The notes under the pieces are model-generated. The model had not been told where the DNA came from and did no database searches. It saw only the letters and a program-made list of their open reading frames with translations. The position numbers and the translations under genes were made by a program. Shown here in pieces: positions 36,974 to 46,846 of a DNA stretch of 64,000 nt. The stretch is from Promicromonospora sp. MEB111 (lineage in GTDB: Bacteria; Actinomycetota; Actinomycetes; Actinomycetales; Cellulomonadaceae): the NCBI RefSeq assembly GCF_030209445.1, contig NZ_JARVSD010000014.1, positions 62,001 to 126,000 of the forward strand, read 5' to 3'. Numbering within the stretch: the first letter of the stretch is position 1; every line of letters begins with the position of its first letter.

Positions 36974-37021
36974 CGAGAGCACGGACTCCAACATCTCGGA
37001 CCCCCAGTCCAGGAGTGTGCC

Positions 37022-38491
37022 TTGATCCTCGACAACCGTTCTCCCGTCCCGATGACGGCACCGGCGCAGCGCCGGGGACCCGCAGCACCGTGGCAGGGCG
37101 TGATCGTCCGGCGCGCGCTCCTCGTCGACGTCGCCGCCGCCACGACCGCGGTCGGCCTCGGGTACGTGCTCCGGTTCGACCGGAGCATCGAGGTGGACCT
37201 CTTCGAGCCGCGCGGGGGCCAGTACGTCCTCATCTCGGTGGTGCTCGCCGAGGCCTGGGTGCTCGCGCTCGGCCTCGCCGGCTCCCGCAGCCCCCGCGTG
37301 CTCGGCTCGGGGTCCGAGGAGTACCTGAGGGTGGCCCGCGCGACCGTCGGGCTCTTCGGGCTGACCGCGATCGTCTGCTACCTCGTCAAGTTCGACCTGG
37401 CGCGGTCGTACGTCGCCGTCGCGCTCCCGATCGGGATCGTGCTGGTCGCGACCGGCCGCCGGATTCTCGCGAACCGGCTCCACCGGGAGCGGGCCCGGGG
37501 CGAGTTCCAGCGGCGCACCCTCGTGGTCGGTGCACGAGACGCCGTCGTCGACCTGTGCCGGCGCGTGGCGCGCGCCCACGAGGCCGGGTTCCGGGTGGTC
37601 GGCGTGTGCCTGCCGGGCGGTCCGGGGATGCCCTCGCCGGTCGACGGCGTCCCGGTGCTCGGCCGCATCGAGGACGCCGCGGACGTCGCGCACGCCCACG
37701 ACGTCGACGTCGTCGCCGTCACCGCGTCCGACGGCGCCACGCCCCACGCGCTCAAGCGACTGGCCTGGGACCTGGAGCCCACGGGCGCCGAGCTCGTGGT
37801 GGTGCCGGCGCTCGCCGACGTCGCGAGCCCGCGCCTGGTGATCACGCCGGTGGACGGCGTGCCGGTCGTCCAGGTCTCCCCGCCCGGCTACACCGGCCTG
37901 CAGCACGCGCTCAAGCGGGTCTTCGACGTGGTGGTCGCCACGCTGATCCTGCTGGTGGTCACCGCGCCGCTGGCCGTCCTGGCCGCGCTGGTGCGGCTGA
38001 CCAGCCCGGGCCCCGCGATGTTCACGCAGCAGCGGATCGGCCGGCACGGCAGGCCGTTCACCCTGCTCAAGCTCCGGTCGATGCGACAGGGCGCGGAGGC
38101 GGAGCTCGCCGAGGTGCTCGACGGCGACGTCGGCGTCTTCTACAAGCCGAAGGCCGACCCGCGGGTCACGGCGCTCGGCCGTTTCCTGCGCAAGTACTCG
38201 CTCGACGAGTTCCCCCAGCTGCTCAACGTGATCAAGGGCGACATGAGCCTGGTCGGGCCGCGGCCGCAGGTGGCGCTCGAGGTGGCGCAGTACGACGACG
38301 TCCTGCGGCGCCGGCTGTACGTGAAACCGGGACTGACGGGGCTCTGGCAGGTGAGCGGCCGCAACGACCTGTCGCTCGACCAGGGCACGCGGCTCGACCT
38401 CTACTACGTGGAGAACTGGAGCCTGCTGGGCGACATCGGGATCATCCTCCGGACGGCACGCGAGGTGATCTCTCCCAGCGGGTCCTCCTGA
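37022..38491 (+). CDS. Polyprenyl-phosphate sugar-1-phosphate transferase (initiating enzyme)
   Basis: 489 residues, WcaJ/CpsE type, starting repeat-unit synthesis on undecaprenyl phosphate. Four N-terminal helices, a CoA-binding-like domain (RTLVVGARDAVVDL), a further helix, then the catalytic domain: KRVFDVVVATLILLV, GRHGRPFTLLKLRSM, LRKYSLDEFPQLLNVIKGDMSLVGPRP and KPGLTGLWQVSGR. TTG start has AGGAG 7 nt upstream. The sugar cannot be read from sequence. Confidence 0.93.
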   Translation: MILDNRSPVPMTAPAQRRGPAAPWQGVIVRRALLVDVAAATTAVGLGYVLRFDRSIEVDLFEPRGGQYVLISVVLAEAWVLALGLAGSRSPRVLGSGSEEYLRVARATVGLFGLTAIVCYLVKFDLARSYVAVALPIGIVLVATGRRILANRLHRERARGEFQRRTLVVGARDAVVDLCRRVARAHEAGFRVVGVCLPGGPGMPSPVDGVPVLGRIEDAADVAHAHDVDVVAVTASDGATPHALKRLAWDLEPTGAELVVVPALADVASPRLVITPVDGVPVVQVSPPGYTGLQHALKRVFDVVVATLILLVVTAPLAVLAALVRLTSPGPAMFTQQRIGRHGRPFTLLKLRSMRQGAEAELAEVLDGDVGVFYKPKADPRVTALGRFLRKYSLDEFPQLLNVIKGDMSLVGPRPQVALEVAQYDDVLRRRLYVKPGLTGLWQVSGRNDLSLDQGTRLDLYYVENWSLLGDIGIILRTAREVISPSGSS

Positions 38492-38554
38492 CACGGCCGG
38501 TACCAACGGGCAGTGGCGAGATCGGCCTGGCCCATCGACAAGGAGAGAGAGTTC

Positions 38555-39343
38555 GTGACATCACCTGACGCGATCAGCCTGATCACCGTCTCGTACAACA
38601 GCGCCCGCGTCCTGGAGCGGTTCTGGGCCGGCCACCGGTTCGTGCCCTACCAGTGGACGGTCGTCGACAACAACTCGTCGGACGACTCTCGAGAGGTCGC
38701 CCGGCGGCTCGGGGCGCGGGTCGTCGCGCTGGACTCCAACCAGGGCTTCTCCGCGGCCAACAACGTGGGCGCGTCGGTGACCGACGCGGAGGTGCTGATC
38801 TTCTGCAACCCCGACGTCACCGTCACCCCCGACGGCATCGCGACGCTCGCCGACCAGGTGCGGCGGACGGGTGGGATCGTGGCACCCCAGCTCGTCAACG
38901 CCGACGGCTCGCTCCAGGAGAACGGCCGAGGCATCCCGTACCTGCACCGGAAGGTGCGGCACCTGCTCGGCTGGGACGATCCCGGCTACGTGCGGCTCGC
39001 GAAGGCGGCAGAGGTCATCGACGTCGCCTGGGTCATGGGCGCGGCCCTCGCGGTGACGCGAGAGGACTTCCTGCGGGTCGGCAGGTGGGACCCCGGGTAC
39101 TTCCTGTACTACGAGGACCACGACCTGGGGCTCAGGATGCGCTCGGCCGGCCTGCCGGTGCGGATCAACGGTGACGTCCGGTGGACCCACGGGTGGCGAC
39201 GCGAGACGCGGCGGAACCTCACCGTCGCCGCATGGCGCAACGAGTTCCGTTCCGCGGCCCGGTTCTACCGGCAGCACCCGTACTGCCTGGTGCCGCTGCC
39301 CGGCCGAGCCGCTGATCAGGTCCGGCGGCTGGGTGTTGTGTAG
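38555..39343 (+). CDS. Glycosyltransferase family 2
   Basis: 262 residues, GT-A fold, rhamnosyltransferase-like: SLITVSYNSARVL, VVDNNSSDDS, NQGFSAANNVG, FCNPDVTVTP and FLYYEDHDLGLRMRSAG. GTG 38555 is placed 9 nt after AAGGAG. It follows the initiating transferase by 63 bp. Its last 28 bp overlap tail-to-tail with the convergent pyruvyl-transferase gene. Confidence 0.9.
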   Translation: MTSPDAISLITVSYNSARVLERFWAGHRFVPYQWTVVDNNSSDDSREVARRLGARVVALDSNQGFSAANNVGASVTDAEVLIFCNPDVTVTPDGIATLADQVRRTGGIVAPQLVNADGSLQENGRGIPYLHRKVRHLLGWDDPGYVRLAKAAEVIDVAWVMGAALAVTREDFLRVGRWDPGYFLYYEDHDLGLRMRSAGLPVRINGDVRWTHGWRRETRRNLTVAAWRNEFRSAARFYRQHPYCLVPLPGRAADQVRRLGVV

Positions 39344-40431
39344 CGCCTCCGTGCGGCACGAGACGTCACGACGGAACTGATGCGGTGCGCGACCTCGTGG
39401 ACCCGGGCGGCCGCTGCGCGGACGACGGAGGCAGTCCGGCGGGTCAGGTCCGCGAGCTCGGCCCTGTCCAGGGCGTCGAGCTCGGTCGTCGGGTCGCGGC
39501 GGCCCGCGCCGACCCACTCGGCCCCCACGACGTCGAAGTGGCGATCGATCTTGGCGGTGGCCTGCTCGCACCAGCCGAGCGGCACGGCTCCCTCGGTCGC
39601 GGCCAGGATCAGGACGTGCAGGCGGTCGGAGACGACGGCGTGCGCCCGCCGGTAGACCTGGCGGAGCTGCAGCTCCTGCTCGCCGTGGTCGTCCGAGCAC
39701 CAGCCGACACAGGTCGCACCCAGGAGCCCCGCCACGTGCCGGGCCCGGTCGTCGTCGCGCTGCACCTGTGCCACGACGACGACGGAGGCGTCCACGCGCC
39801 GGGCGAAGCCGGACACCGCGCGGATCCAGTCCCGGGTCGGCATCGGCCGGTCCGACCGGAGTGACACGACCACGCAGTCTCGCGCCGGCTGAGGAGGGTT
39901 CTCCTCCAGGAGGCCGCCGCGGGGCAGCCCGAACGCCCAGTCGGGCACGATCGGGGCCGGGGCCAGGAGCTCGGCCGAGCCCCGGTCGCGCCAGGTCAGC
40001 AGGTCCGCCAGGCGGGCGAGGGCCCGGAACGGCCACATGAGGCCGGTCCGGCGGCGTCGGATCCCCGCGCCGACCCAGACGATGCCTCCACCCCGTGACC
40101 GGATCAGGGGCAGCCAGGGGAGGAGCGCGACGACGCCGACCAGGTACGCCTTCGTGACGTCGAACTCGCCGGCGTTGAACGCCAGCACCGTCGGCCTCCT
40201 GACGGCCGAGGACACGAACGCGGCCCACCAGCGCAGATAGCTGGTCGCTACCCGGACGTCCAGCGGCAGGGCCAGTCCCCTGGAGTAACCGGAGCCCGGG
40301 TCGCCGCACCAGACCGTCACGTCGCCGGCGTCGGCCAGGGCGTGGAGGTACGGACGCCGGAGCGCCGAGTCTCCGACGTTGTCCTCCTGTCCCGTGAGCC
40401 AGGCGAAGATGTGGGGCGGTTCGCTGGTCAT
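39316..40431 (-). CDS. Polysaccharide pyruvyl transferase family protein (1)
   Basis: 371 residues. The N-terminal family motif TGQEDNVGDSALRRPYL, a Gly-rich segment RSRGGGIVWVGAGI, and the C-terminal RAHAVVSDRLHVLILAATEG (PS_pyruv_trans) are present. It is predicted to add ketal-linked pyruvate, or act on a related acceptor, making the polymer acidic. ATG 40431 overlaps the polymerase stop by 4 bp (ATGA). Three-gene minus operon: GT2, polymerase, this. Confidence 0.85.
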   Translation of the reverse strand: MTSEPPHIFAWLTGQEDNVGDSALRRPYLHALADAGDVTVWCGDPGSGYSRGLALPLDVRVATSYLRWWAAFVSSAVRRPTVLAFNAGEFDVTKAYLVGVVALLPWLPLIRSRGGGIVWVGAGIRRRRTGLMWPFRALARLADLLTWRDRGSAELLAPAPIVPDWAFGLPRGGLLEENPPQPARDCVVVSLRSDRPMPTRDWIRAVSGFARRVDASVVVVAQVQRDDDRARHVAGLLGATCVGWCSDDHGEQELQLRQVYRRAHAVVSDRLHVLILAATEGAVPLGWCEQATAKIDRHFDVVGAEWVGAGRRDPTTELDALDRAELADLTRRTASVVRAAAARVHEVAHRISSVVTSRAARRRYTTPSRRT

Positions 40432-41720
40432 GCGGCTCCCGTGCGGATCGGCCGGTCCTGGTCGGAGAACGGCGGGCGGCTGAACGCGACCGCGATCAGT
40501 GCGGTCCACGAGGCGATGTAGTGCACCTCGTTGTGGCTGGAGTAGAAGACGGAAGCACCGAGCAGCGAGGCGGCATAGAGCCACATCGCGGTCTCGCGCC
40601 GTCGTGCCAGCCGAACGAAGGTCACGACGACGAGCGCGAGGAACACCAGCGCGATCCACAGGGGGAACTCGAGGATCACCGACCCGACCGTCGAGTGCAT
40701 GGGTGCCTCACCCGTGACGAACTTCCGGAAGCCGGCGGGATCAGCGGCGGCGAACTCTCCGACGTCGACGTCGCTGCGGTACGTGACACCGGAGAACCCG
40801 CCCGGGGTGACGCCGAGCAGGAAGTTCCAGACGTTCTCGACCTTGACCTGCCCGGCGTACCCGAGGAGCAGCAGGTGGGCGTCGTTGGACCTGTTCGTGA
40901 CGTCGTTCTGCTCGAACACCCGGCGGAAGGAGTCGAAATAGTGTCCGGCCCGCACAGCGACGACGACGGGGGCGCAGACGGCCGTCAGGAGCACGAGATG
41001 CACCCCGTAGACCTGCCAGGCCTGAACGGCGTACGAACGGATCCGTCGGTATTCGAGGACGAAGGCGATGAGATATGCCGGTGTGAAAAGGTAGGGCAGG
41101 CGTGAGATCGTCAGCAGACTGATGACGAAGAACGCCAGGGAAATGATGATTCGTAATGGTGTTCTGAGGAACCGGAGAGAGGCGAAGGAAAGAAAGCACA
41201 GCGCGACCGCGGCGTGCGACTTGTCATCGAATCCGAGACGTCGCCGGGCGTCGCCGGAAGCCAGGTCGACGGCCAGCAGCAGGACGACCAGGACCAACGC
41301 GACCGGGATGGCCCGGCGCAGTCCTTCCGCGAAGGCCGCGCCCTGCCCGTGGTCGTGGCACAGCCGGTACACCGCGACGAGATGCAGCCCGAAGAGGGCG
41401 AAGAACAGCGTGTGCTCGACCTGGATGACGTAGCCGTACAAGGCCGACACCGAGTACGCGGCGGCGGCCACGGACCCGAGAGCCAGGAGGAAGAGGCCGA
41501 CGTCCCGGGGGCGCAGGAGGCGCGGGTGCGCGGAGAGGAGCAGGCCGAGAGCCACGGCCTGGGCCACGTTCGAGACGGCGAAGCGTCCCGTCAGCTTGAA
41601 GCTGATCATCATCCCGACGACGAGCACGACGGTCGCCGCGGTGATCAGGCGCTTCTCCCGCGCGGACCCCGTGGTGCGGAGGTCCGGCCCGGTCGTGCCC
41701 GTCCGCTCGAGGACCGTCAT
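40428..41720 (-). CDS. O-antigen ligase/polymerase-like membrane protein (Wzy candidate)
   Basis: 430 residues with about 11-12 membrane segments and a large external loop near residues 270-350 (VFEQNDVTNRSNDAHLLLLG, VENVWNFLLGVTPGGFSGVTY). This is the layout of Wzy polymerases, which share little sequence. ATG 41720 overlaps the upstream GT2 stop (ATGA). It is the only polymerase candidate in the locus, which supports the call. Confidence 0.78.
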   Translation of the reverse strand: MTVLERTGTTGPDLRTTGSAREKRLITAATVVLVVGMMISFKLTGRFAVSNVAQAVALGLLLSAHPRLLRPRDVGLFLLALGSVAAAAYSVSALYGYVIQVEHTLFFALFGLHLVAVYRLCHDHGQGAAFAEGLRRAIPVALVLVVLLLAVDLASGDARRRLGFDDKSHAAVALCFLSFASLRFLRTPLRIIISLAFFVISLLTISRLPYLFTPAYLIAFVLEYRRIRSYAVQAWQVYGVHLVLLTAVCAPVVVAVRAGHYFDSFRRVFEQNDVTNRSNDAHLLLLGYAGQVKVENVWNFLLGVTPGGFSGVTYRSDVDVGEFAAADPAGFRKFVTGEAPMHSTVGSVILEFPLWIALVFLALVVVTFVRLARRRETAMWLYAASLLGASVFYSSHNEVHYIASWTALIAVAFSRPPFSDQDRPIRTGAA

Positions 41721-42505
41721 GGTGCGTCCCGCACGGCGGGCCGGATCGTGGGGCGCACCCAGCCCCGGAGCAGCACGCGGGCCAGCGCCGTGGGGTCGCC
41801 GAGGAACTGCCGGCGGTGCTTGCGGAAGACGGCGCGAACCGCCTGGTCGCGTACCGCGGCCGAACCCGCCGAGATGCTGTCGGCGCGGCGGCGCACGTCC
41901 GCGACCACGTCGGGCACGTGGACGATCCTCGCCCCGGCGGTCTCCAGGACCGTGAGGCACAGGTCCCAGTCCTGGAACCGGCGCAGCCCGGGATCGAACC
42001 GGACCCGGGCCAGCAGCGCGGCGTCCGCGACCATCGTCTGGGTGGAGGCCACGTTGCCCCGCCGCAGCACCGTGCCGGGTGCGACGACGTGCCGCGGGGG
42101 GACGGTCCGGCGGCTGCCGTCCAGGTCGTGGAGCACGTGCGACCCGAAGACGAGAGTGTCGGGTCCCACATGGGGGAGGAGCTTCTCGACGAAGGTCGGG
42201 CGCCAGAGGTCGTCGCTGTCCTGGAACGCGATCACGTCACCGGTCGCCTCGAGGATGCCCCGGTTGCGAGCGGCCGTCGCGCCCGAGTTCGCCTGGGAGA
42301 CGTAGCGGACCCGGGGATCGTGTGCGGCGAACGCTTCGACCAGGGGCGCGGTGCCGTCGGTCGACCCGTCGTCGACGACCAGCAGCTCGTGCACCGGGAC
42401 CGTCTGGTCCAGGACCGTGGCGATCGCCGCGCCCAGCGTCGCCTCCCGGTTGTAGGTCGGCAGGACGACGGACACGCGGGGGGTGTCGCCCGGAGCGGGA
42501 CCCAT
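41717..42505 (-). CDS. Glycosyltransferase family 2
   Basis: 262 residues, GT-A fold: VSVVLPTYNREATLGAAI, VVDDGSTDGT, NSGATAARNRGI and FQDSDDLW (metal-binding DxD). GGAGG lies 6 nt before ATG 42505. First gene of the minus operon; its promoter lies in the AT-rich gap 42506-42742 shared with the BY-kinase gene. Confidence 0.9.
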   Translation of the reverse strand: MGPAPGDTPRVSVVLPTYNREATLGAAIATVLDQTVPVHELLVVDDGSTDGTAPLVEAFAAHDPRVRYVSQANSGATAARNRGILEATGDVIAFQDSDDLWRPTFVEKLLPHVGPDTLVFGSHVLHDLDGSRRTVPPRHVVAPGTVLRRGNVASTQTMVADAALLARVRFDPGLRRFQDWDLCLTVLETAGARIVHVPDVVADVRRRADSISAGSAAVRDQAVRAVFRKHRRQFLGDPTALARVLLRGWVRPTIRPAVRDAP

Positions 42506-42742
42506 TCGGTGCCTCCGTTTTCTCGGCCTGCGGAACCTGCGGGAAATGCATCGTTAATCATGGGGTGCGGCGGTTCGAAAATATCCCTCCGCAACCATAT
42601 GGACGCCACCCTAATAAGCGTCGCGTCTTGATGCTCGCTCAGGGCGCGCGGCCGAGATCAGCGGGTTACTCTCCATATGCTCGCTGCGCATTCATTCTTT
42701 TTCACCTGTTCATCTCTCGACCCGATTACCAGGGGGCTGCCC
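42506..42742. promoter_or_regulatory. AT-rich divergent promoter region inside the EPS locus
   Basis: 237 bp between the minus GT2 operon and the plus BY-kinase operon, clearly AT-richer than the flanks (AAAATATCC, CCATATGG, CCTAATAAG, CATTCATTCTTTTTC). I see no gene in it and no unambiguous operator. Confidence 0.4.
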
Positions 42743-44302
42743 ATGGGACTGACGGAGTACATCGCGATCCTGCGGAAGCGGTGGCTCTCGATCGCCGCGG
42801 CGGTGGTGGTGGGCCTGTGCGTCGCCGCGCTGGCCTCCGTGCTGGCTACGCCGACCTACCAGGCGGTGGCGCAGGTGTACGTCTCCGTGCGTGGCGGAGC
42901 GTCGGTGGACGACCTGGTGCAGGGCAGCGCCTACACCGGTCGGCAGGTGCAGTCCTACGCGGCGCTCGCGACCAGTCCGCGTGTGCTGTCGCCGGTCATC
43001 GAGGAACTCGGGCTCGGGGTGACGCCGCAGGAGCTCGCGAGCGGCGTCGCCGTCGAGCAGCCGCCGGACACCGTGCTCATCACGCTCACCGTCACGGACG
43101 AGTCACCCGATCGCGCCGCCCGGATCGCCGACGCCGTCGCCGAGAGTCTGGCCACGGTCGTGCAGGAGCTGGAGCAGACGGGCGAGGCACAGGAGTCCCC
43201 CGTCCAGATCAGCACCGTCCGGGAAGCCGTCGTACCGACACATCCCGTCTCGCCCCGCGTGGCGCTCAACCTGGCGCTGGGGCTGGCACTCGGCCTGCTG
43301 GTCGGCGTCGGGGCTGCGGTGCTGCGTGACCTGCTGGACACCCGCATCCGGTCCGTGGCACAGGTGGAGGCGATCACCGACGCGTCGGTCATCGGGGCGA
43401 TCGCCTTCGAGGAGGACGCCGTCGAGCACCCGCTGATCATCCAGGGCAGCCCGCAGGGCCCCCGTGCCGAGGCGTTCCGCAGGCTGCGGACGAACCTGCA
43501 GTTCCTGGAGGCCGGTGGTAGCTCCCCGACCTTCGTCGTCTCGTCGGCACTGCCGGGTGAGGGCAAGTCGACCACCAGCATCAACCTGGCGATCACGCTG
43601 GCGGACATGGGGTCCCGGGTCGTCGTCGTCGATGCTGACCTGCGTCGCCCGTCGGTCTCGAGGTACATGGGTCTCGAGGGCGCCGTGGGCCTGACGACGG
43701 TTCTCATCGGTCGCGCGACGATCGACGACGCCGTCCAGACCTGGGGCAACCGCAACCTGAGCGTCCTGGCCTCGGGGCAGGTCCCGCCGAACCCGAGCGA
43801 GCTGCTCGGGTCCCCGGCGATGGCGGAGGTGTTGCGCGAGCTCGAGCGGCGCTACGACGCCGTCATCATCGACACCGCGCCGTTGCTGCCGGTCACGGAC
43901 GGGGCCGTGCTCGCGAAGCTGGCCGGTGGGGCGGTGATCGTGGTCGGTGCGGGCCTGACCCACCGGCACCAGCTCGCAGAGGCGCTCGACGCTCTCGCCA
44001 AGGCCGGCACCGGTGCGCACGGCGTCATCGTCAACCGGCTGCCCCTCGAGGAACAGGGGGACTACCGCTACTACGGCTACGGCTCGGAACCGAGCGCGCG
44101 GCCTGTCGACGAGGTCGACGGCGCGCATCCGCGGCACGTCCGGTCCCGCCTGTGGCCCGGTCCGGGGCGGGCCGCGAGCGCGACGCCGCCCACCGGGGGG
44201 ACAGCAGCGAGCCCGATGCGCCCGTTCCGGCCGGTCGAGCGAGAGACGTCGGTGACCGTGGGCGCCCCGGCTACCAGGAGCGGCTCGAAGGACGACGGAT
44301 GA
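42743..44302 (+). CDS. Polysaccharide co-polymerase / BY-kinase (Wzc-like)
   Basis: 519 residues: Wzz domain with two membrane helices (about 14-35 and 174-196), then the tyrosine-kinase domain with Walker A LPGEGKST (270-277), Walker A' VVVVDADLRRP, and Walker B AVIIDTAP. A short Tyr cluster GDYRYYGYG near residue 440 is the likely autophosphorylation site. A further ~70-residue Pro/Arg-rich tail is unusual. ATG 42743 follows AGGGGG. Controls chain length together with the phosphatase at 33556. Confidence 0.93.
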   Translation: MGLTEYIAILRKRWLSIAAAVVVGLCVAALASVLATPTYQAVAQVYVSVRGGASVDDLVQGSAYTGRQVQSYAALATSPRVLSPVIEELGLGVTPQELASGVAVEQPPDTVLITLTVTDESPDRAARIADAVAESLATVVQELEQTGEAQESPVQISTVREAVVPTHPVSPRVALNLALGLALGLLVGVGAAVLRDLLDTRIRSVAQVEAITDASVIGAIAFEEDAVEHPLIIQGSPQGPRAEAFRRLRTNLQFLEAGGSSPTFVVSSALPGEGKSTTSINLAITLADMGSRVVVVDADLRRPSVSRYMGLEGAVGLTTVLIGRATIDDAVQTWGNRNLSVLASGQVPPNPSELLGSPAMAEVLRELERRYDAVIIDTAPLLPVTDGAVLAKLAGGAVIVVGAGLTHRHQLAEALDALAKAGTGAHGVIVNRLPLEEQGDYRYYGYGSEPSARPVDEVDGAHPRHVRSRLWPGPGRAASATPPTGGTAASPMRPFRPVERETSVTVGAPATRSGSKDDG

Positions 44303-45330
44303 GCTCGTCCGCCCGCGCGGTGCCGCGCACGGCCATCAGGGTGCTGCACACCCTCCGTCCGCCGGACGGGAGGACCAGGTACGTCGACCAGATGATCGCC
44401 GGGGCACCCCCGCAGGTGTCGGTCCGGACCTTCTCGTGGCCGCGCGCGCTCCTCGGCGCGTACGACGTGTTCCAGATCCACTGGCCGGAGTTCCTCGTCC
44501 GTCATCGGACCTGGCTCGGCTCGCTGGTGAAGCGCGGTCTGACGAGGCTGCTGCTGCTCCGCCTCAGCGTCACCGGCACACCGGTGGTGCGCACTGCCCA
44601 CAACCTCGCACCGCACGAGCCGGGTGAGCCGGCGGAGCGCCGGCTGCTCGACTCGGTCGACCGGCGCAGCGCGTACTGGATAGCGCTCAACCCGACGACG
44701 GTCCTGCCACCCGGGGCCGAGGGGTCGGTGATCCTGCACGGCCACTACCGTGGCAGGTTCGCGGCGAGCGAGGGGCCGCCGACGGCGGGACGCGTCCTGC
44801 AGTTCGGGCTGATCCGGCCGTACAAGGGTGTCGAGGGGCTGATCGAGGCGGTCCGGGCGTCGTCGCGTCAAGACCTGTCGTTGCGCGTCGTGGGCAGGCC
44901 GGTCGACGACACGATGCGCCGTGCGGTGGAGGACCGCGCCACGGGAGACCCTCGCGTGAGCCTGTCGCTCGCGTTCGTGCCCGACGACGAGCTCGCCCGC
45001 GAGGTCGCCGCGGCGCAGCTCGTGGTCCTGCCCTACCGCGAGCTGCACAACTCGGGGGTCGCGCTGGTGGCGCTGTCGCTCGACCGTCCGATCCTGGTGC
45101 CGCGCACCCCGGCCTCGGAGGCGCTCCGGGAGGAGGTCGGCCCGGGCTGGGTGCTGCTGTTCGACGGCGAGCTCACGCCGCAGGTGCTGGAGTCCGCGGT
45201 CGACCGGGCCGCCCAGGTCGTCGGCGCGGGCGGCGCACCGGACCTCCGGGACCGGGACTGGGCCACGGTGGGGGAGCGTCACGCGGAGGTCTACCGCCAC
45301 GTCCTGGGACGGAGCGGGGGGTCTCGGTGA
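44299..45330 (+). CDS. Glycosyltransferase (GT-B fold)
   Basis: 343 residues. N-terminal acceptor half with YDVFQIHWPEFLVR and VRTAHNLAPHEPGE; donor half with VLQFGLIRPYKGVEGLIEA, SLRVVGRP and VVLPYRELHNSGVALVALS. This pattern resembles mannosyltransferases of acidic polysaccharide clusters, but the sugar is not certain. ATG 44299 overlaps the BY-kinase stop (ATGA), so the two are translationally coupled. Confidence 0.83.
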   Translation: MSSSARAVPRTAIRVLHTLRPPDGRTRYVDQMIAGAPPQVSVRTFSWPRALLGAYDVFQIHWPEFLVRHRTWLGSLVKRGLTRLLLLRLSVTGTPVVRTAHNLAPHEPGEPAERRLLDSVDRRSAYWIALNPTTVLPPGAEGSVILHGHYRGRFAASEGPPTAGRVLQFGLIRPYKGVEGLIEAVRASSRQDLSLRVVGRPVDDTMRRAVEDRATGDPRVSLSLAFVPDDELAREVAAAQLVVLPYRELHNSGVALVALSLDRPILVPRTPASEALREEVGPGWVLLFDGELTPQVLESAVDRAAQVVGAGGAPDLRDRDWATVGERHAEVYRHVLGRSGGSR

Positions 45331-46802
45331 GCGAGGCACCTGTGCGGACAGGCGTCGAGGCGCTTGGGCGCAGTGCCGCTCGGGGCGGTCTGGTGACCCT
45401 GGTCGGCCAGGGGATTCGAGCTCTTGTCCAGGTCGCGTCGATCCTTGTCCTGGCGCGTTTGCTCAGCCCGGATGACTACGGCTACGTGGCGATGGTCGGC
45501 GCGATCGTCGGTGCTGCGACCATTCTTCAGGATTTTGGGTTGGCGCGGGCCGCCGTGCAGGCCCCGATCATCACCCGAGGACAGCGTGACAACCTGTTCT
45601 GGCTCAACGTCGGGTGCGGCGTGGTTGCTTCCGCTCTCGTCGCCGTCGGAGCCCCCATGGTGGCAGGGTTCTACGGCGAGCCGCTCCTTGTGGACCTCAC
45701 TCGCTGGTTGGCGATTCCGTTCTTGCTGGGTGGGATCTCGGCGCAGTTCAGGGCGTCGCTGACGAGAGACCTGCGGTTCGCGGCGTTGGTGACGATCGAC
45801 GTCCTCGCTTCGATGCTGGGATTGTTGGTCGCGATCGGTGTCGCCGTCTTCGACGGTTCGTACTGGGCACTCGTGACCCAGCAGATCGTCGCGGCCGTGA
45901 TCGTCTGTGCCGGATCCGCGATCGTCGCCGGTTGGCTACCGGGTCTTCCTCGGAGACGTGAGTCGGTGCGGTCGTTCGTCTCCTACGGGTTGAACCAGCT
46001 CGGTGCTCAACTGCTCACCTATGCGAGCCTGAACGCTGACGCCGTCGTGGTAGGTGCCCGGTTCGGAACAACCGCGGCAGGCATCTACGACCGTGCCTTC
46101 CGGATGATGATGCTGCCGATACGCCAGCTGCAGTTCCCGGTCACGCGGGTCGCGATGCCCGTGCTGTCGCGACTGCAGGACGATGCCGAGGCATTCAGCG
46201 GGTTCGTGGTACGGGGGCAGGTCATACTTCTCAACCTGCTTGCACCGGCGATGATGTTGTCAGCGGTCGTGGCCGGACCTTTGGTCGAGATCGCACTCGG
46301 CCCCCGCTGGGCAGAAGTCGCGCCGTTGTACGCCGTGCTGGCCATGGGGGGCGTGTTCCAGGCGGCTGGGTTCACCTCCGGCTGGGTCTTCATGGCGACC
46401 GGTGAGATGCGCTCCCAGTTCCGGTTTGCGCTCTGGTCGCGCCCGCTGATGGTTGTCGCGGTCATCGTCGGGAGCATCTGGGGAGTCATGGGAGTCGCAG
46501 TTGCCTATGGTGTCGGCTCAGCCCTGCTGTGGCCGATCTCGCTGCTGTGGGCCGGACGCGCGGCGGGCTTGCCCGCTCGCCCGTGGCTGACGAGCAGCTG
46601 CCGCACGGTCGCGGTGCATGGAATCGCCGCTCTGGGCGCAGCCGGCGTCGTGCATCTTGTTGACCCGGGAGCTCCGTGGATTGCGATCGGTACAGCCTTC
46701 GTCAGCGCGGCGGCGACTTTCGCACTGGAGGCGCTGGTCTGGCCGGCGCTTCGAGGTGATCTGCGCGATGTCATGCGGACGCGTGCGCTCCTGCGAAGGT
46801 AG
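45327..46802 (+). CDS. Lipid-linked oligosaccharide flippase (Wzx, MOP superfamily)
   Basis: 491 residues with about 12-14 membrane helices: GLVTLVGQGIRALVQVASILVLARLLSPDDYG at the start is the typical PST/Wzx entry, with FVSYGLNQLGAQLLTYAS in the middle. Moves the lipid-linked repeat unit across the membrane. GTG start overlaps the upstream stop (GTGA). Codon third positions carry visibly more A/T than neighbours from about 45.4 kb on, suggesting separate origin. Confidence 0.9.
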   Translation: MSEAPVRTGVEALGRSAARGGLVTLVGQGIRALVQVASILVLARLLSPDDYGYVAMVGAIVGAATILQDFGLARAAVQAPIITRGQRDNLFWLNVGCGVVASALVAVGAPMVAGFYGEPLLVDLTRWLAIPFLLGGISAQFRASLTRDLRFAALVTIDVLASMLGLLVAIGVAVFDGSYWALVTQQIVAAVIVCAGSAIVAGWLPGLPRRRESVRSFVSYGLNQLGAQLLTYASLNADAVVVGARFGTTAAGIYDRAFRMMMLPIRQLQFPVTRVAMPVLSRLQDDAEAFSGFVVRGQVILLNLLAPAMMLSAVVAGPLVEIALGPRWAEVAPLYAVLAMGGVFQAAGFTSGWVFMATGEMRSQFRFALWSRPLMVVAVIVGSIWGVMGVAVAYGVGSALLWPISLLWAGRAAGLPARPWLTSSCRTVAVHGIAALGAAGVVHLVDPGAPWIAIGTAFVSAAATFALEALVWPALRGDLRDVMRTRALLRR

Positions 46803-46846
46803 TTGTCTGCGGCGACAGCGGCCCGCCGGGGCTTCTCTCCGCCGAT

